Origin: Fragilaria crotonensis
Lineage: Eukaryota > Bacillariophyta > Fragilariophyceae > Fragilariales > Fragilariaceae
NCBI GenBank assembly: GCA_022925895.1
Contig: JAKSYS010000198.1
Location: forward strand, 26,361-90,360
Length of the DNA: 64,000 bases
Direction of reading: 5' to 3'
Shown: in pieces, positions 32,032 through 43,561 of the stretch
How positions within the stretch are numbered: the first letter of the stretch is position 1
Layout of the letters: each line of letters begins with the position of its first letter
Position numbers and translations under genes: made by a program
Notes under the pieces: model-generated
The model's database searches: none
Told to the model about the DNA's origin: nothing
Seen by the model: only the letters and a program-made list of their open reading frames with translations

Positions 32032-32040
32032 ATGCCATGA
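32032..32040 (+). promoter_or_regulatory. Two-codon upstream ORF overlapping the sulfotransferase start
   Basis: The AATGCCATGACG context places ATG at 32032 and TGA at 32038-32040, overlapping the main ATG at 32037. Such minimal uORFs can reduce or couple initiation. The transcript start is unknown, so whether it lies in the mRNA is not proven. Confidence 0.3.
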
Positions 32041-33305
32041 CGGCCATTGGCCGCTTGGTTACTGCCAGAGTCCTTGCTGTGGCACTAATCGTCTTCCATG
32101 TCGTGTGCCTGATCCAGCTTCACGAGAAAGGATTGCTTACAATGAGAGATGAAATTGCGGCGACGCAAACTCTCGATCATCAAGCACAAACCGACGTCGC
32201 CCACCCGAATGGCGGGCAAAGCTTGGTTGCATCTCCTGTGGACAGCGAAAAGGTCCTCACTCTGACAGAATCCGACGCCTTGTTGATTCATCAGACTGAT
32301 GAGGGGAAACTTACTTCTCTTTCGAGACAAGCCTACACCACTTTGCACAGCTGTCGATTGCATAATAAGACTGTCATAGTACCCACTGCACCATATCTCA
32401 TCATCATCGGCGCACAAAAAGCTGGAACGACCAGCATGACCAAATGGCTGAACGAGCATCCACAAGTTTCTGCAGGATTACATCCTAATCGAAAGGAATC
32501 ACACTTCTTCCATGGCATCTTTGCTGGCCTTTTAGCGGCTAGGAAAGCTGGAACCTGGTCCGGTACGGACGATGAATTCTATTGCTGGGCTCGTCAGCGA
32601 TACGCCGAAGTACTTTATGACACGCGGAGTTTAATCAAGGGTATGGTCAATGGAAGGAATCCGCTCATTACTTTTGATAAGACGCCTGCCTACATTCACT
32701 TGAAGGATTGTCCAGAGTACGTTGCCAGGACGTGCCCTTGGGGTGTGAAAATCTTGGTAATGCTGCGCAACCCTGTGGATCGAGCATACTCCCAACATGA
32801 AATGGACAATGTTAAGAATTCGCATTTGTATCCTGCCTTTGAGGATCGACTTCGAAGCGAGGTGGGGAAGATGCGGCGGCTAGGCCTAAATCAAATGCCT
32901 CTCCTTCCGAAGAATGCGACCCAGGACATTGAAGGGCTCGTCTTTCCTGGACTGATCGGGACACACGAGGAGCAACTTGTGAGATTTGAGCAGCTGAAAG
33001 CGATGCCTCTTCTTAAGAAAGGAATGTATGCTATTCAACTCCGCGAATGGCTTAAAACGATCCCACGTTCAAACATTTTCGTCCAATTCTACGAAGATTT
33101 GAAACGAAACCCTGATCAAGTCTTTCTCAATGTGCAGCAATTCTTGGGCCTGCAAAATCACAGCCTGGCAACGTATTCGCACTTTAAAGCGGGTAATTAC
33201 ACTCCAATGAACAATGCAACTCGGCGCTACTTGGAACGCTTTTTTGAACCATACAATCGACAAATGGAGGAACTCTGGGGTGAGCCAATGCATGCAGCGT
33301 GGTAG
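32037..33305 (+). CDS. Golgi-type membrane sulfotransferase
   Basis: Intact single exon of 422 residues. A signal anchor (VLAVALIVFHVVCLIQL, about 12-28) makes it type II. The PAPS-binding 5' loop is IIGAQKAGTTSMTKWL (residues 123-138, key Lys128), and the 3'-phosphate loop is VMLRNPVDRAYSQHEM (241-256, key Arg244 and Ser252), with HPQVSAGLHPNRKESHFFHG between. Family: carbohydrate (heparan-sulfate-type) sulfotransferases, which transfer sulfate from PAPS to glycans in the Golgi. Acceptor unknown; sulfated extracellular polysaccharide is a reasonable guess. Immediately upstream, ATG CCA TGA at 32032-32040 is a two-codon open frame whose stop overlaps the start codon. Confidence 0.85.
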   Translation: MTAIGRLVTARVLAVALIVFHVVCLIQLHEKGLLTMRDEIAATQTLDHQAQTDVAHPNGGQSLVASPVDSEKVLTLTESDALLIHQTDEGKLTSLSRQAYTTLHSCRLHNKTVIVPTAPYLIIIGAQKAGTTSMTKWLNEHPQVSAGLHPNRKESHFFHGIFAGLLAARKAGTWSGTDDEFYCWARQRYAEVLYDTRSLIKGMVNGRNPLITFDKTPAYIHLKDCPEYVARTCPWGVKILVMLRNPVDRAYSQHEMDNVKNSHLYPAFEDRLRSEVGKMRRLGLNQMPLLPKNATQDIEGLVFPGLIGTHEEQLVRFEQLKAMPLLKKGMYAIQLREWLKTIPRSNIFVQFYEDLKRNPDQVFLNVQQFLGLQNHSLATYSHFKAGNYTPMNNATRRYLERFFEPYNRQMEELWGEPMHAAW

Positions 33306-33332
33306 TAGAAAGATTGAGATTCGCAATTTTAT

Positions 33333-35153
33333 CTAATTGATAGCTGGTACTACTGCTTCTGCTTGCGGAGGCTCTGTTGGAGGCAGCACTTGCTCCTTGT
33401 CACGCAACAAGTTGCGCACGGATTTCAACACTGGCACGCCCCAAATCCTCCCGGCGAAGCATGTGGCACGGAACAGCTGAAAGATGGCAAAGCAGCCCCA
33501 AATATGATTGACTGGTCCACTTTGCTTCTTGATTTCAATCATTGCGAACGGCAAGATGAGCGTGGAAACCAAGTAGACACTTGCCAAAAACGGCAACTCC
33601 CGACGTGCCAACAAGACTCCTTCCGATACCGCCACTGGTGCGGTGAGGAATGCACCGGCGAACAAGTATTTGGCGAGAGGCTTGACGGCATCTTGTACGA
33701 CGACATCCGATGTGATGAAATTGCCGAAAAAAGCTGGGATCAAGGACACAATTGTTGCAATGATGGAGGCCACGGTAACCGCGATACCCATCAACCGCGT
33801 TGCCACTGTAAAAGCAGCAGAGATCCAAGATTGCGCCAATGCATCCTTCTCGACATTATACGTCGCATCGGCTTTCGTTCGCCGATTCACGTACTCTCGC
33901 ACTGGTGATAGGAACGGTGGCAGAAATGTCTGCGCCGTTTGCGAAATCACTTCCAGGAATGGCGAAATGAAAAAGAAGGTGCTGAGAATGATCTGATGCG
34001 CCGCCAGTGTGGTGGGTTGTCCCGGAAGGCCCGCTGCTGCATGTGTCATGAATCCAAACGCTGCCAATTTGCCCAAAATCAAGGTCACAACAGGAGCTGC
34101 GAATTTTAAAAAGGTGCGAGATGTGACGGACCCCTCAGGAGCGTCCACGCCCTTGGGTCGAATGTGCTTTCGGCTTGTAAGGCCCAAATCGTGGTCCAGC
34201 ACCAACTTTTTCCGCGCTGGCCCCAGGAGAGCCCACGTGGACGCCCACTGTGCCAGAGTCGTGGCAATGGCAGCGCCCTTCAAGCCCTGCTTGAGATACG
34301 TGACGCCAATGTAGTCGCCCACCACGTTGACGACGAAGGAGTAAATCACTGCGACAAGAGGTGTAACGGAATCCTTGGCTCCCAAAAGGCATGCCTGCAA
34401 GACACCGAGCAAGAGAGATGTGGGCATCGAGAAAGCTCGAATCTTAACGTATTCGGTGGCCCAGTCCAAAATTTCGGGTGAACTTGAGGCATCGTGACCT
34501 TTAGGTGGTGAGGGTGAAGGGTGTTAGCGGTAGTCTAGTCAAAATTCAAGTGACTTTTCGTCGTTGTCTTGAAAAGTCGCTTCCACTTTGCTCTACTTAC
34601 CAATGTAGAGTGCCAATAGAGGTCGGGCGAACGCCAGAAGTAATCCCATGACGAAAAATCCACTTATCAGGGCAGTGCGACCCGCGGTACGGACCACTGA
34701 CTCCGTGTTGGGATGGGTTTCGCCATACTGGGCTCTCGCACTCGAATAAAGGTTCGTCGATGCCACATTGAGAAATGCAAAAAGATAGGTCGCACCATCA
34801 AAGAATGTTGTTGCCGGTCCAAGGGCGGCAATCTGACCGGCAGAGAGAGCGGAATCTCCCGATAGTCCAACAAAGGCAGTGTCAACGAGACTGAGCAGAG
34901 GTCCAATGACCCAGAGGGCCAAGCAAGGCAACGCAAACTTGCGATAATCCTTCAAAGTGGGAAGCGGTTCGATTTCTTCCGAGAGCCCACCGCCTCTCAA
35001 GATCGCTTGTCGGTCGGTGTCACCGGAAGTGGCCTGAAGGAGAGGCGTCCCTCCAGGCAAGATAATCTTTCTGGACTGAACAAGGGGAGCAAAGGCGCCG
35101 AAGGCGCCTCCCAAAGTAAACCACGAGAGGAAGAGGAATGATACCTTCTTCAT
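33333..35153 (-). CDS. MATE-family efflux transporter, probably plastid
   Basis: Two exons (35153-34601 and 34498-33333) encode 572 residues. MATE proteins export organic compounds with H+ or Na+ antiport through 12 helices, several of which are plain here ([40 protein letters not shown] and others). The N-terminus from ATG 35153, [24 protein letters not shown], is a signal-peptide-like helix ending in G-AFAP, matching the diatom ASAFAP plastid-targeting motif. This decides the start, although the frame stays open to 35294. Location is inferred; substrate unknown. Confidence 0.8.
34499..34600 (-). other. Intron of the MATE gene
   Basis: Minus-strand GTAAGT donor and CTAAAG acceptor, 102 nt. 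Splicing joins YIG to [16 protein letters not shown]. Confidence 0.8.
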
Positions 35154-35640
35154 GAGCTTTGATGGTACTACTACTATTCCTTGAGTCTGTTCAATACAGA
35201 GTTTGTACTCTAGAGCACACGAACAAAACAGTGTGAGGAATGGCTGTAGACAGTTGCCAGTTTGAGGCGGGGATTGGCATTCAGCCAGGTGCAAGCAACA
35301 TCAAGAGATCTCTTAGCCATGGGTGAGTCCCAAACGTCAGTCCTTGATACTCGTGACTAAATGACGTCATGCATGACGTTTATTCACGAATCCCATCCAA
35401 ACCGGTGCGTCAACGATGAGAACCTCAATGGAAGGTGTCAACTGTCAAGCAGGGAAGATAAGCAGAATGTATATTTCGTATGTTTCTCCTTATTGTACGA
35501 GTCGACCTACTCCTTCCACTGTTCTCAACCCGTTGCAGTTCCGTCCACCAAGTCATTTTTCATTCACAAAGCGTTCCTTTTTCTCACAATTGCCTCGTTG
35601 CGCAAAAGTCCAACTCGACAACACAAACATACGTTGAACG

Positions 35641-37065
35641 ATGATTGCATCCCGACTCGTCTTTAGAGCTGTGTCTCGAGTAGCTGCTTCTCGAACAGCA
35701 GCACACTACACGACGTACGCTCAACTCCCAGAAGAGCATCGCATGATTTACGAAATGTGCTCCAAATTTGCCGATGAAGAATTGGTTCCTAATGCTGGAG
35801 AATGGGATAAAAAGCACGAGTACCCCAAGAACGCGATCGCGCAGTTGGTAAGTCCTGGCTATCAAAAGCACCTGAAGTACATTTGTAAACATTGCATACT
35901 CACGCCCCTCCTTGTCGAATTCGTCGTGCATAACAGTCTGAACTCGGTCTCATGGGCCTCAATGTCGAAGAGAAATACAATGGTACTGGCTTGGACGCCA
36001 TGTCGTATGCCATTGCCATGGAGGAAATAAGTCGAGGTTGTGCCTCTGTGGGCGTCATTATGAGTGCCCACAATTCCCTCTATCTCTACCCAATCAATAC
36101 CTTTGGTAGCGACGCACTCAAGGAGGAGTTTGTTGCTCCTTACGCTACCGGCGGAGATAACAGTGGATGCTTTGGATTGAGCGAACCTGGAAATGGCAGT
36201 GACGCCGGAGCGGCCTCTACGACTGCCGTGGATGATGGCGATTCCTGGATCATAAATGGCACCAAGGCATGGATTACCAACGCACACGAATCGAAAGCCG
36301 CCGTCGTGTTCGCCACTACCGACAAGAGTCTCAAGTAAGTTGTGTTTTTAGTCCGTGGGAGGTGTTGTGATTTGAGGGGAAGATAAGGAGAGCGTGCACG
36401 AAAGAGTAACATCTTACACTCTGCTTTTTATATGTCACGACAGGCACAAGGGAATCTCGGCTTTCGTCGTTCCTCTGGATTCAGATGGATTTTCCCTTGG
36501 GGCAAAGGAAGATAAATTGGGCATTCGTGCATCGTCTACTTCTAATCTCATCTTCGAAAACGTTAGAATTCCCAAGAAAAACCTCATTGGTGAACTTGGC
36601 CAAGGCTTCAAGATCGCCATGCAAACTTTGGACGGCGGTCGTATCGGCGTTGCTGGTCAAGCGTTGGGAATCGCATCGGCAAGCATCAATTGCGCGGTCA
36701 AATATGCTCTCGAGCGCCAAGCCTTTGGCAAGCCCATTTCACAGTTGCAATCGATTCAAAACAAAATCTCCGCCATGGTTGTCGCTCGCGACTCAGCTCG
36801 TCTCTTGACGTGGCGTGCCGCGCAAATGAAGGATCGGGGCGACAAATACACTCGGGAGGCGGCCATGGCCAAATTGGCGGCCAGTGAAGCTGCCACAATG
36901 TGCGCGCACCAAGCCATTCAAATCTTGGGTGGTATGGGATACGTTACGGAAATGCCAGCCGAACGTCACTACAGAGATGCTCGCATCACTGAGATATACG
37001 AGGGCACGTCGGAGATTCAGCATTTGGTCATTGCAGGTGATGTGTTGAAGGAGTTCAAGTCGTAA
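35641..37065 (+). CDS. Acyl-CoA dehydrogenase, short-chain type, mitochondrial (copy 1)
   Basis: Three exons (35641-35847, 35937-36334, 36444-37065) give 408 residues. It oxidises acyl-CoA to 2-enoyl-CoA with FAD, passing electrons to ETF in beta-oxidation or branched-chain amino-acid breakdown. The N-terminus [22 protein letters not shown] is a mitochondrial presequence. Signatures: [15 protein letters not shown] (FAD/substrate region), [20 protein letters not shown], and the catalytic Glu in [10 protein letters not shown] tandem paralog follows at 38771 with the same exon structure. Exact substrate chain length cannot be set from sequence. Confidence 0.9.
35848..35936 (+). other. Intron 1 of acyl-CoA dehydrogenase copy 1
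   Basis: GTAAGT...ACAG, 89 nt, phase 0; the same site as in copy 2. Confidence 0.85.
36335..36443 (+). other. Intron 2 of acyl-CoA dehydrogenase copy 1
   Basis: GTAAGT...GACAG, 109 nt, phase 2; joins SLK to HKGISAFVV. Confidence 0.85.
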
Positions 37066-38770
37066 AAGCGCCATGAGAATTCCTCATGCGTTTATCTCTG
37101 TAGTAAATGCGCACATGCAGTCTGCCTATAGCCCATCGCCACACACAAACATTTCGAATGGTTAGGATGTAATTACATTAGTTTTCCAATAATCCTTGTA
37201 TTGCTCCCACCATAACGGGACACCACTTCCAGCTTCAAGAATTCATCCAAAGTGGTGCGACTGGATTGAAACCAAGGGCGCGGATTGATCCAATGTTGTT
37301 TTATAGTAATGTGATTGCCGATCTAAAACAGTGAAAGATCGAGTCTCGGAATCATGAAATATATCTGGACTTGAAATTTTCGGGACAGGACTTTTACCAG
37401 AGGTACATGTACGCAACCGCCATGACGTAGGATGGGAATACGTAAACTTCCAATTTTCCATTCGTATGGAAAATTTAGATTTGTACAGTCCATGGACTGA
37501 ATATGCATCTATTTTAAGTGCCAAGTGTGACGTTTCCGTTGGAAAATCACTTAAATCGATATCAGGTTTTTCTTGTTTTTCAAGCCCTATATGAAGATTC
37601 TGAGGTTCCCTCCTCGCATGTATTCTCTCATATAGAGTTCTCACGTTCTCACGGTGGCGTTGTTACTGCCTTACCGGTACTGTTCAGTAAGTAATCCAGT
37701 AGATAATGATACCGGTAGTCCGGTAGAGATGTTGTGGCCAGCCATCCTCCAGATGTCTCATTTTCTCTATGTGATCATTTGTTCTTGTTCCCCTTCGAAT
37801 AAAAGGTACAAATAAAAAAGGACACAACTTGAATCATTACATGGTTCGTGTATGTATTCATATCACTTATATCGCTTCTAATCTAGCAATAATGCACTAC
37901 TACTCTGATTATGTTGGAGAATGACGAAGGAGGCCGCAAAATCGAAACAAAGTCTCCCCAGGAAACACCGATGTCATCTCTTTTCGTCACTACAACATTG
38001 AGCTTGGTATGACATTGCTTGTTCTTCCTGCCTTGCAAACATCAATAAAGAGGCTTGGTTTTTTGACGTGCGTCATTTGATTGATGAAAGTGATTACTGC
38101 GTACTTGAGTATGGCAAACGTAACTACTGGACAAGCAGAGATACCTATGGCATCCTTTGGTTTCTGGATTGCAATAACACGGGCAGCAAGGATAAGCTTC
38201 TCCCCGTTGAAAAAATATGAACTCCATCGTGACGTCCTGCGAAGTTATATGCGACGATGCCAAGCGATCAGATTGCGATACCACGTACATTTCGGAAGCA
38301 GGTGATGGCGTGATGACGTCAAAAAATGAACGCGAAAACGACCTTTTCCCATACGAAATCTTCGCATCGATAGGAACAGCGCTCAAGCGATGCACTCGGT
38401 CGGAATCCCTCGCTTTCTTCAAACTTCATTTCCTGGTCGATCGGGGTACTACGCAATTGCTCACGTCATCACTTGATGGTCGAGTTCAATCACATGCGTC
38501 TCAACGTCTCAACGATGCGTAATGCGAACCCACTAAAAGAATGCATATCAACGACCAAGGAGGAAACGATAAACAGGGCGAATTCTTGACGCTGCAGTAT
38601 ACATGTATATATATATACTCCTCCATCTGCATCAACATCTGTTGCAGGTTGCAGTTTGCAGTCCCACCACACCACTGAATCTTTTGCTTTCAGTCACAAA
38701 GCATTCCCTTGTCTCATAATCGCCTCGTAGCGCAAGAATCCAACTCGAAGATACAAACAAGCTTTCAACG
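37066..38770. other. Spacer between the tandem dehydrogenase genes
   Basis: No supported gene. Frames at 37243-37644 and 38042-38422 (minus) are unconvincing. The last 75 bp (about 38695-38770) repeat the promoter-proximal sequence of copy 1. Confidence 0.4.
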
Positions 38771-40262
38771 ATGATTGCATCCCGATTCGTCTCTCGAGCA
38801 GTCTCTCGTGTCGCTGTCACTCGAACATCAGCGCACTACACTACATACTCTCAACTCCCCGAAGAGCATCGCAAAGTATATGAAATGTGCTCCAAATTCG
38901 CCGATGAAGAATTGGCTCCTCATGCTTTAGAGTCGGATGAAAAGCACGAGTATCCTAAGGACGCGATCGCCAAATTGGTAAGTACTGACTGGACTGCAAG
39001 ATTTTTTCTTGCGCATTGTTATCAATCTTCAAGTATATTGCATACATTGTTTATTCACACTTATCCTTTCCGACCTTCGTCCTGCAAATAAACATACAGT
39101 CTGATCTCGGTCTCATGGGCCTCAACGTCGAAAAGAAATACAATGGTTCTGGCTTGGACACCATGTCGTATGCCATTGCCATGGAGGAAATAAGCCGAGG
39201 CTGTGCTTCTGTGGGCCTCATTATGAGCGCTCACAACTCCCTCTATCTCCAGCCCATCACTGCCTTCGGAAGCGAGGCACTCAAGGAGGAGTTTGTTGCC
39301 CCCTACGCGAAGGGCGGTGACAACATTGGATGCTTTGGATTGAGCGAACCTGGGAGTGGCAATGACACTAATGCGGCCTCTACGACTGCCGTGGATGATG
39401 GCGATTCCTGGATCATTAATGGCACCAAGGCGTGGGTTACCAACGCACACGAATCGAAAGCCGCTGTCATCATTGCCACGACCGACCAGAGTATCTTGTT
39501 GTAAGTTTTCGTTTTGGTTCCTGTGACGTTGGGAGGTGTTGCGATGGAGAGGACATGAAAGGGAATATGAAATCAACCCTAACGTCTCACACTGTGTCTT
39601 GTTATATTCGTCGCGACAGCCAGAGGAGAATCTCAGCGTTCGTCGTTCCTTTAGATACAGAAGGATGTTCTCTTGGTGCAAAGGAACACAAGTTGGGCAT
39701 TCGTGCATCGTCTACGTCTAATCTCATCTTCGAAAACGTTCGAATTCCCAAGAAAAACCTCATTGGTGAACTTGGCCAAGGATACAAGATCGCCATGCAA
39801 GCTTTGGACGGTGGTCGTATCGGCGTTGCTGGTCAAGCGTTGGGAATTGCATCGGCGAGCATCGATTGTGCCGTCAACTACGCCCTCGAGCACCAAGCCA
39901 ATGGCAACCCCATTTCACAGTTGCAAACGATTCAAAACAAAATCTCCACCATGGTTGTCGCTCGCGACTCGGCGCGTCTCTTGACCTGGCGCGCGGCGCA
40001 AATGAAGGATAGGGGCGAAAAGTACACTCGGGAGGCGGCCATGGCCAAATTGGCGGCCAGTGAAGCTGCCACCATGTGCTCGCATCAAGCCATTCAAATT
40101 TTGGGTGGTATGGGATACGTTACGGAAATGCCAGCCGAACGTCACTACAGAGATGCTCGTGTCACAGAAATTTACGAGGGCACGTCGGAGATTCAGCATT
40201 TGGTCATTGCGGGCGAGGTGTTGAAGGCGTACAAAGCCCGCAAAGCCCACAAAGCGAACTGA
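38771..40262 (+). CDS. Acyl-CoA dehydrogenase, short-chain type, mitochondrial (copy 2)
   Basis: Three exons (38771-38977, 39100-39500, 39620-40262) give 416 residues. It is closely similar to copy 1, with the same presequence type, [35 protein letters not shown] and IYEGTSEIQ. Differences include SILLF at the exon 2/3 junction and a longer Lys-rich C-terminus (KARKAHKAN). In the GSD block, copy 2 reads GSGND against GNGSD in copy 1, a possible change near the FAD/substrate site. The duplicated unit includes about 75 bp upstream and the 3' flank (CAGTCTGCCTATAGCC). Confidence 0.9.
38978..39099 (+). other. Intron 1 of acyl-CoA dehydrogenase copy 2
   Basis: GTAAGT...ATACAG, 122 nt, phase 0. 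Longer than and unlike intron 1 of copy 1, except at the splice sites. Confidence 0.85.
39501..39619 (+). other. Intron 2 of acyl-CoA dehydrogenase copy 2
   Basis: GTAAGT...CGACAG, 119 nt, phase 2. Confidence 0.85.
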
Positions 40263-40375
40263 GAATACTTCCTGCCTCATGCGTTTATCGCGTTAGTAGT
40301 CTCTACCCAGGAAAATGCCCACACGCAGTCTGCCTATAGCCACACATAAACATTGTAGCATGGTTAGGATATGAA

Positions 40376-40445
40376 GCATCCGCAGGGCATCATAGGTTGC
40401 AGCTTGGATTTCATCCTCTGATATCATGTCCTTCAGCGACGATTG
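40376..40445. repeat. 70-bp perfect copy of an exon fragment (other copy 46171-46240)
   Basis: The two 70-bp stretches are identical, starting GCATCCGCAGGGCATCATAG. The other copy is coding sequence in the minus-strand gene 45965-46498; here it lies between copy 2 of the dehydrogenase and the DUF3228-like gene, where no protein is read from it. Confidence 0.85.
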
Positions 40446-40459
40446 AATATCACTGGACT

Positions 40460-41128
40460 TCATTTGCGCGCATGCAGAGCACAGTCGATGGGTGCTATCT
40501 CGCGTTGGCGAAGCAACAGGAAGCTACGCTTTCGTACGAAATGGCACTGCCCGACGAATCCCCAGGGTGCTTTTCTTGAGGCGTCGTTGCCTTGACCTTG
40601 AGCCGCATTCTCCTTTTCGATTTGTTCTCGAGAGTATAGAATAAGATCCAAATATTTGGCTGTAGGAAGACTTGGAGCATCTGACGTTGTCATTAATAAT
40701 TCACGAGGGAACGAACGCGTCAGGACTGGAAGTTCCTTGTCATTGCGGGCCTCATATCTGGATCGAAGCAAATGTTCATTTTCCTTGGTGATGGGCAATA
40801 CATTGACCTTGGCATCCGTAAAATCATTCACCAGAAACAAATGCTTACAGAATGGTGCATATCCTTCCTGCAGGCTTTCTTCGCTATAGCGCTCATTGAC
40901 AATCCGGCAAAAGTCCTCCATTGAATTCTCAAAGACAGTGCCACTGTAGGATTTACTAGACTCGTTTTCCGCAAATTGACGGTAGCAAAAGGGATCAATC
41001 ACAACATTCACATGGGCTTTTGTCGTCGTGGACATGTTGGCAGTTGTTATCGTTGATATTGATGTTGACAAGGTACGAATGCGAGACTGGCTTGTGGTAA
41101 GAGTGAAGAGAAAGTTCAGAGCTTTCAT
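40460..41128 (-). CDS. DUF3228-like protein, possible altered C-terminus
   Basis: ATG 41128 gives 222 residues; an inner Met at about 41035 (MSTTTKAHVNVV) is an alternative cytosolic start. MKALNFLFTLTTSQSRIRTL before it could be a mitochondrial presequence. The core (YAPFCKHLFLVNDFTDAKVN, then PVLTRSFPRELL and AKYLDLILYSREQIEKEN) resembles DUF3228, of unknown function. After APWG the sequence (FVGQCHFVRKRS...) looks unlike the rest and ends early, close to the 70-bp duplicated fragment. A rearrangement or frameshift may have replaced the usual C-terminus. Confidence 0.6.
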   Translation of the reverse strand: MKALNFLFTLTTSQSRIRTLSTSISTITTANMSTTTKAHVNVVIDPFCYRQFAENESSKSYSGTVFENSMEDFCRIVNERYSEESLQEGYAPFCKHLFLVNDFTDAKVNVLPITKENEHLLRSRYEARNDKELPVLTRSFPRELLMTTSDAPSLPTAKYLDLILYSREQIEKENAAQGQGNDASRKAPWGFVGQCHFVRKRSFLLLRQREIAPIDCALHARK

Positions 41129-42131
41129 GGAGTGGTCTACTGAAGAGTGCTCACTTCTAACCTCGTCGTCTTCCAAATCAGGCCTGCCTCGTTCTTGGGG
41201 ACGATAACGACTTCAGAGGTCGGACTCGTTGACGATCAACACTTGACGCATGTCACACACTTTGCTGCCTCGACAATTTTACGCTACGGTACAACGTATA
41301 GTACCACGTATTAGGTACTCCAGTACTAATCTGAATACTACCTCCGTTCCAAAAAAAGAGTGCCATTTGATTTTCTATTAGGGTTCTCATTTGGTGTCTT
41401 TTGGTCATTTTGCTGTAGACGAGCAGTATGTTTCCACGTTTCGGCGATGCTCGCGTTGTCTCAACGGCCATTACTTAGATATAATTCCGCTAAAGTTTAA
41501 AAAATTCCGCCTATGCTGCCTGTCATACCTGTCCTTTCATTGACGCACACATTATTTACATAGGGAATGATCATTAATAAAAATATTCATGGTTTTGTCT
41601 TGACACAGTTTGAAAGACATTTACTTAGCAATATCTGAAAGAACCAAAACTGTCGTTTGCCCGGATTGAAAAATGCATTTAAGTGTTCCCTCACAAACGG
41701 TCCTACTTGGTCGTAGACACAAACGAGGCCATGTCCTACGGCGGTTACGTTCCTGACAAAAATTTCGTCGATTTCCGTGCTTTTTGAGCTCCTTCAGTAA
41801 GCTGAAAACGAGTCTCCGACTTTTCTGCCCAGTAAGTAAGAGCATGCGCACCGGTAGCGCTATTTTGTAGCGTCTTTAGAAACTTAAGGTGTCTTTAGAA
41901 ACCTATTTTGGACATTTCGGAAATGTCCTGTGTGGGTCGTATCCCACACCCGTAACGCTATTTTTTCGTCAGATTCAAAAACTGGCGCGGACCCGCGCCC
42001 AAAATTACAAAGATCGGATCCGCGCCTTTATTACGACGTATGATTCGTATGATCCATACTTCACTCCGATCTTTGTCGGAACTGTCTCGGCACTGTCCTC
42101 TCTTGTCATATCCTGTCTCGCACTTGTTATC

Positions 42132-42995
42132 ATGAGTACCACTACAGGAGCAGGAGAAGACGATGGGCTACCTGGTTTGCGTGCAAAATGCATGCCGAAC
42201 TTCAGGGCTGAAGAAGATTTGTGGCTTGCTGAGGCGTATGCCGCAGTGACTGTCGATGCCGCTGTGGGTACTGATCAGAATGGAGCTACCTTTGGGGGAA
42301 GATCAGGGATGGATATATCGAGAAGGTGGGAGTGCTGGACGCACTGCTGTCTCCCTTCAGAACAGATTCAACCGATACCTCCAAACGGACGTCAACAAGT
42401 ACATTGGTATGTTGACTAGTACCTTTCGGGAGTATCATAGCGGATGGTCCCTTCAGGATTACTACAACGATGCGAAGAGGAGGTATGTTTGCAAGTACCT
42501 CAAGCCTTTTAAGTTTGAAGACGTTTGGACCGTCCTCAAGGAGAATCTTGTAAAGTTCCAGATTCCTCCGATGTCATGGATTCTAGGGTTCAGCGAGCCT
42601 TGTTCTTTGCGATGACGACAACAACGACGACAATGCTGGTGCTTGTGCTGGAACTGACAAGAGTGAAGAAGCTGGTAGACGCACGGCTGTTTCTGCAGCG
42701 CCTGTGCAACGATTTATCCTGCTGGTGTAGGTATGTGTACACCACGCCCACAATGGGGAAAAAGAAGACGAAGGCTGTCGCGTACGGCAATAAGAACATC
42801 AGAAGCAGAAATCGGACGCAGAAGTGTCGAAGAATAATGCGGTTCTTGATGCTACTACTCACCGAAACAATTCCATTGCTGTTCTTGCAGAGACCGCAAA
42901 GAAGAAGAACGACCTTGTCGAGCAAGAGTTTGCTTACAAGCTCTTCGAGAGGTTTCCGCACACAGCTGAGGCTGATGCATTTTTGCTGAAATGAG
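42132..42995 (+). pseudogene. Harbinger Myb/SANT-like protein, frameshifted
   Basis: ATG 42132 (MSTTTGAGEDDG) leads to NFRAEEDLWLAEAYAAVT and VGTDQNGATF, the trihelix/Myb-like domain typical of the second Harbinger protein. The T-run near 42290 must gain a base to continue into WGKIRDGYIEKVG, and another shift near 42325 reaches SLQNRFNRYLQTDVNKYIG. Further shifts follow before VEQEFAYKLFERFPHTAEAD at the end. These proteins assist transposase nuclear entry and binding to the ends. Confidence 0.7.
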
Positions 42996-43561
42996 GAAGA
43001 AGTACCTTGAAAAGTACACTGGTACTACGACTGGTACTACGGCAGGTGGTGCTGCGGTCTTAGACGAGGGTCAAGTCGTTCCAGCTGACTCCCCTACTAG
43101 TACTGACGAACTCCCCTGCTTCCAATGACTCGTCCCTACTACTGACAAATCCCTGCTGCTTCCAATGACGATGTTGACGACGAAAGCAATGTCGATGACG
43201 ACGACGACGGCAGCAGTTATATCGACGCTCAAGGTCTTTATGTCCCTGGAGGTTTTGTCAGGGACAAAGTCCTTGACAATTGATGGGCCGGTGCGCACCA
43301 CCGATCGATTTGAGTCAGGAGGAGTCGCTTCCTCCAACTCAGCGCCTTGTCCTTGCTCTGCAGAGAAACGAGAACGTTCAGGATGTGGTTGACAGTCAGT
43401 TGACCATGTTGGAGTAGGTAGCCATGACGTCGTGACAACACTATGAAAGTACCACGGCAACGACGACAACGACAACAACAAGAACAACAAGGTATTTGTC
43501 GCGACGTACTAATTCGGAGTTAACTTTATGTCAATAGTAACTAGTAAAGAAGAACATTCAT

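Noticed and set aside
37243-37644. 133-codon minus-strand frame between the dehydrogenase genes
   Set aside because: No family, no upstream signal and no match between the two duplicated units.
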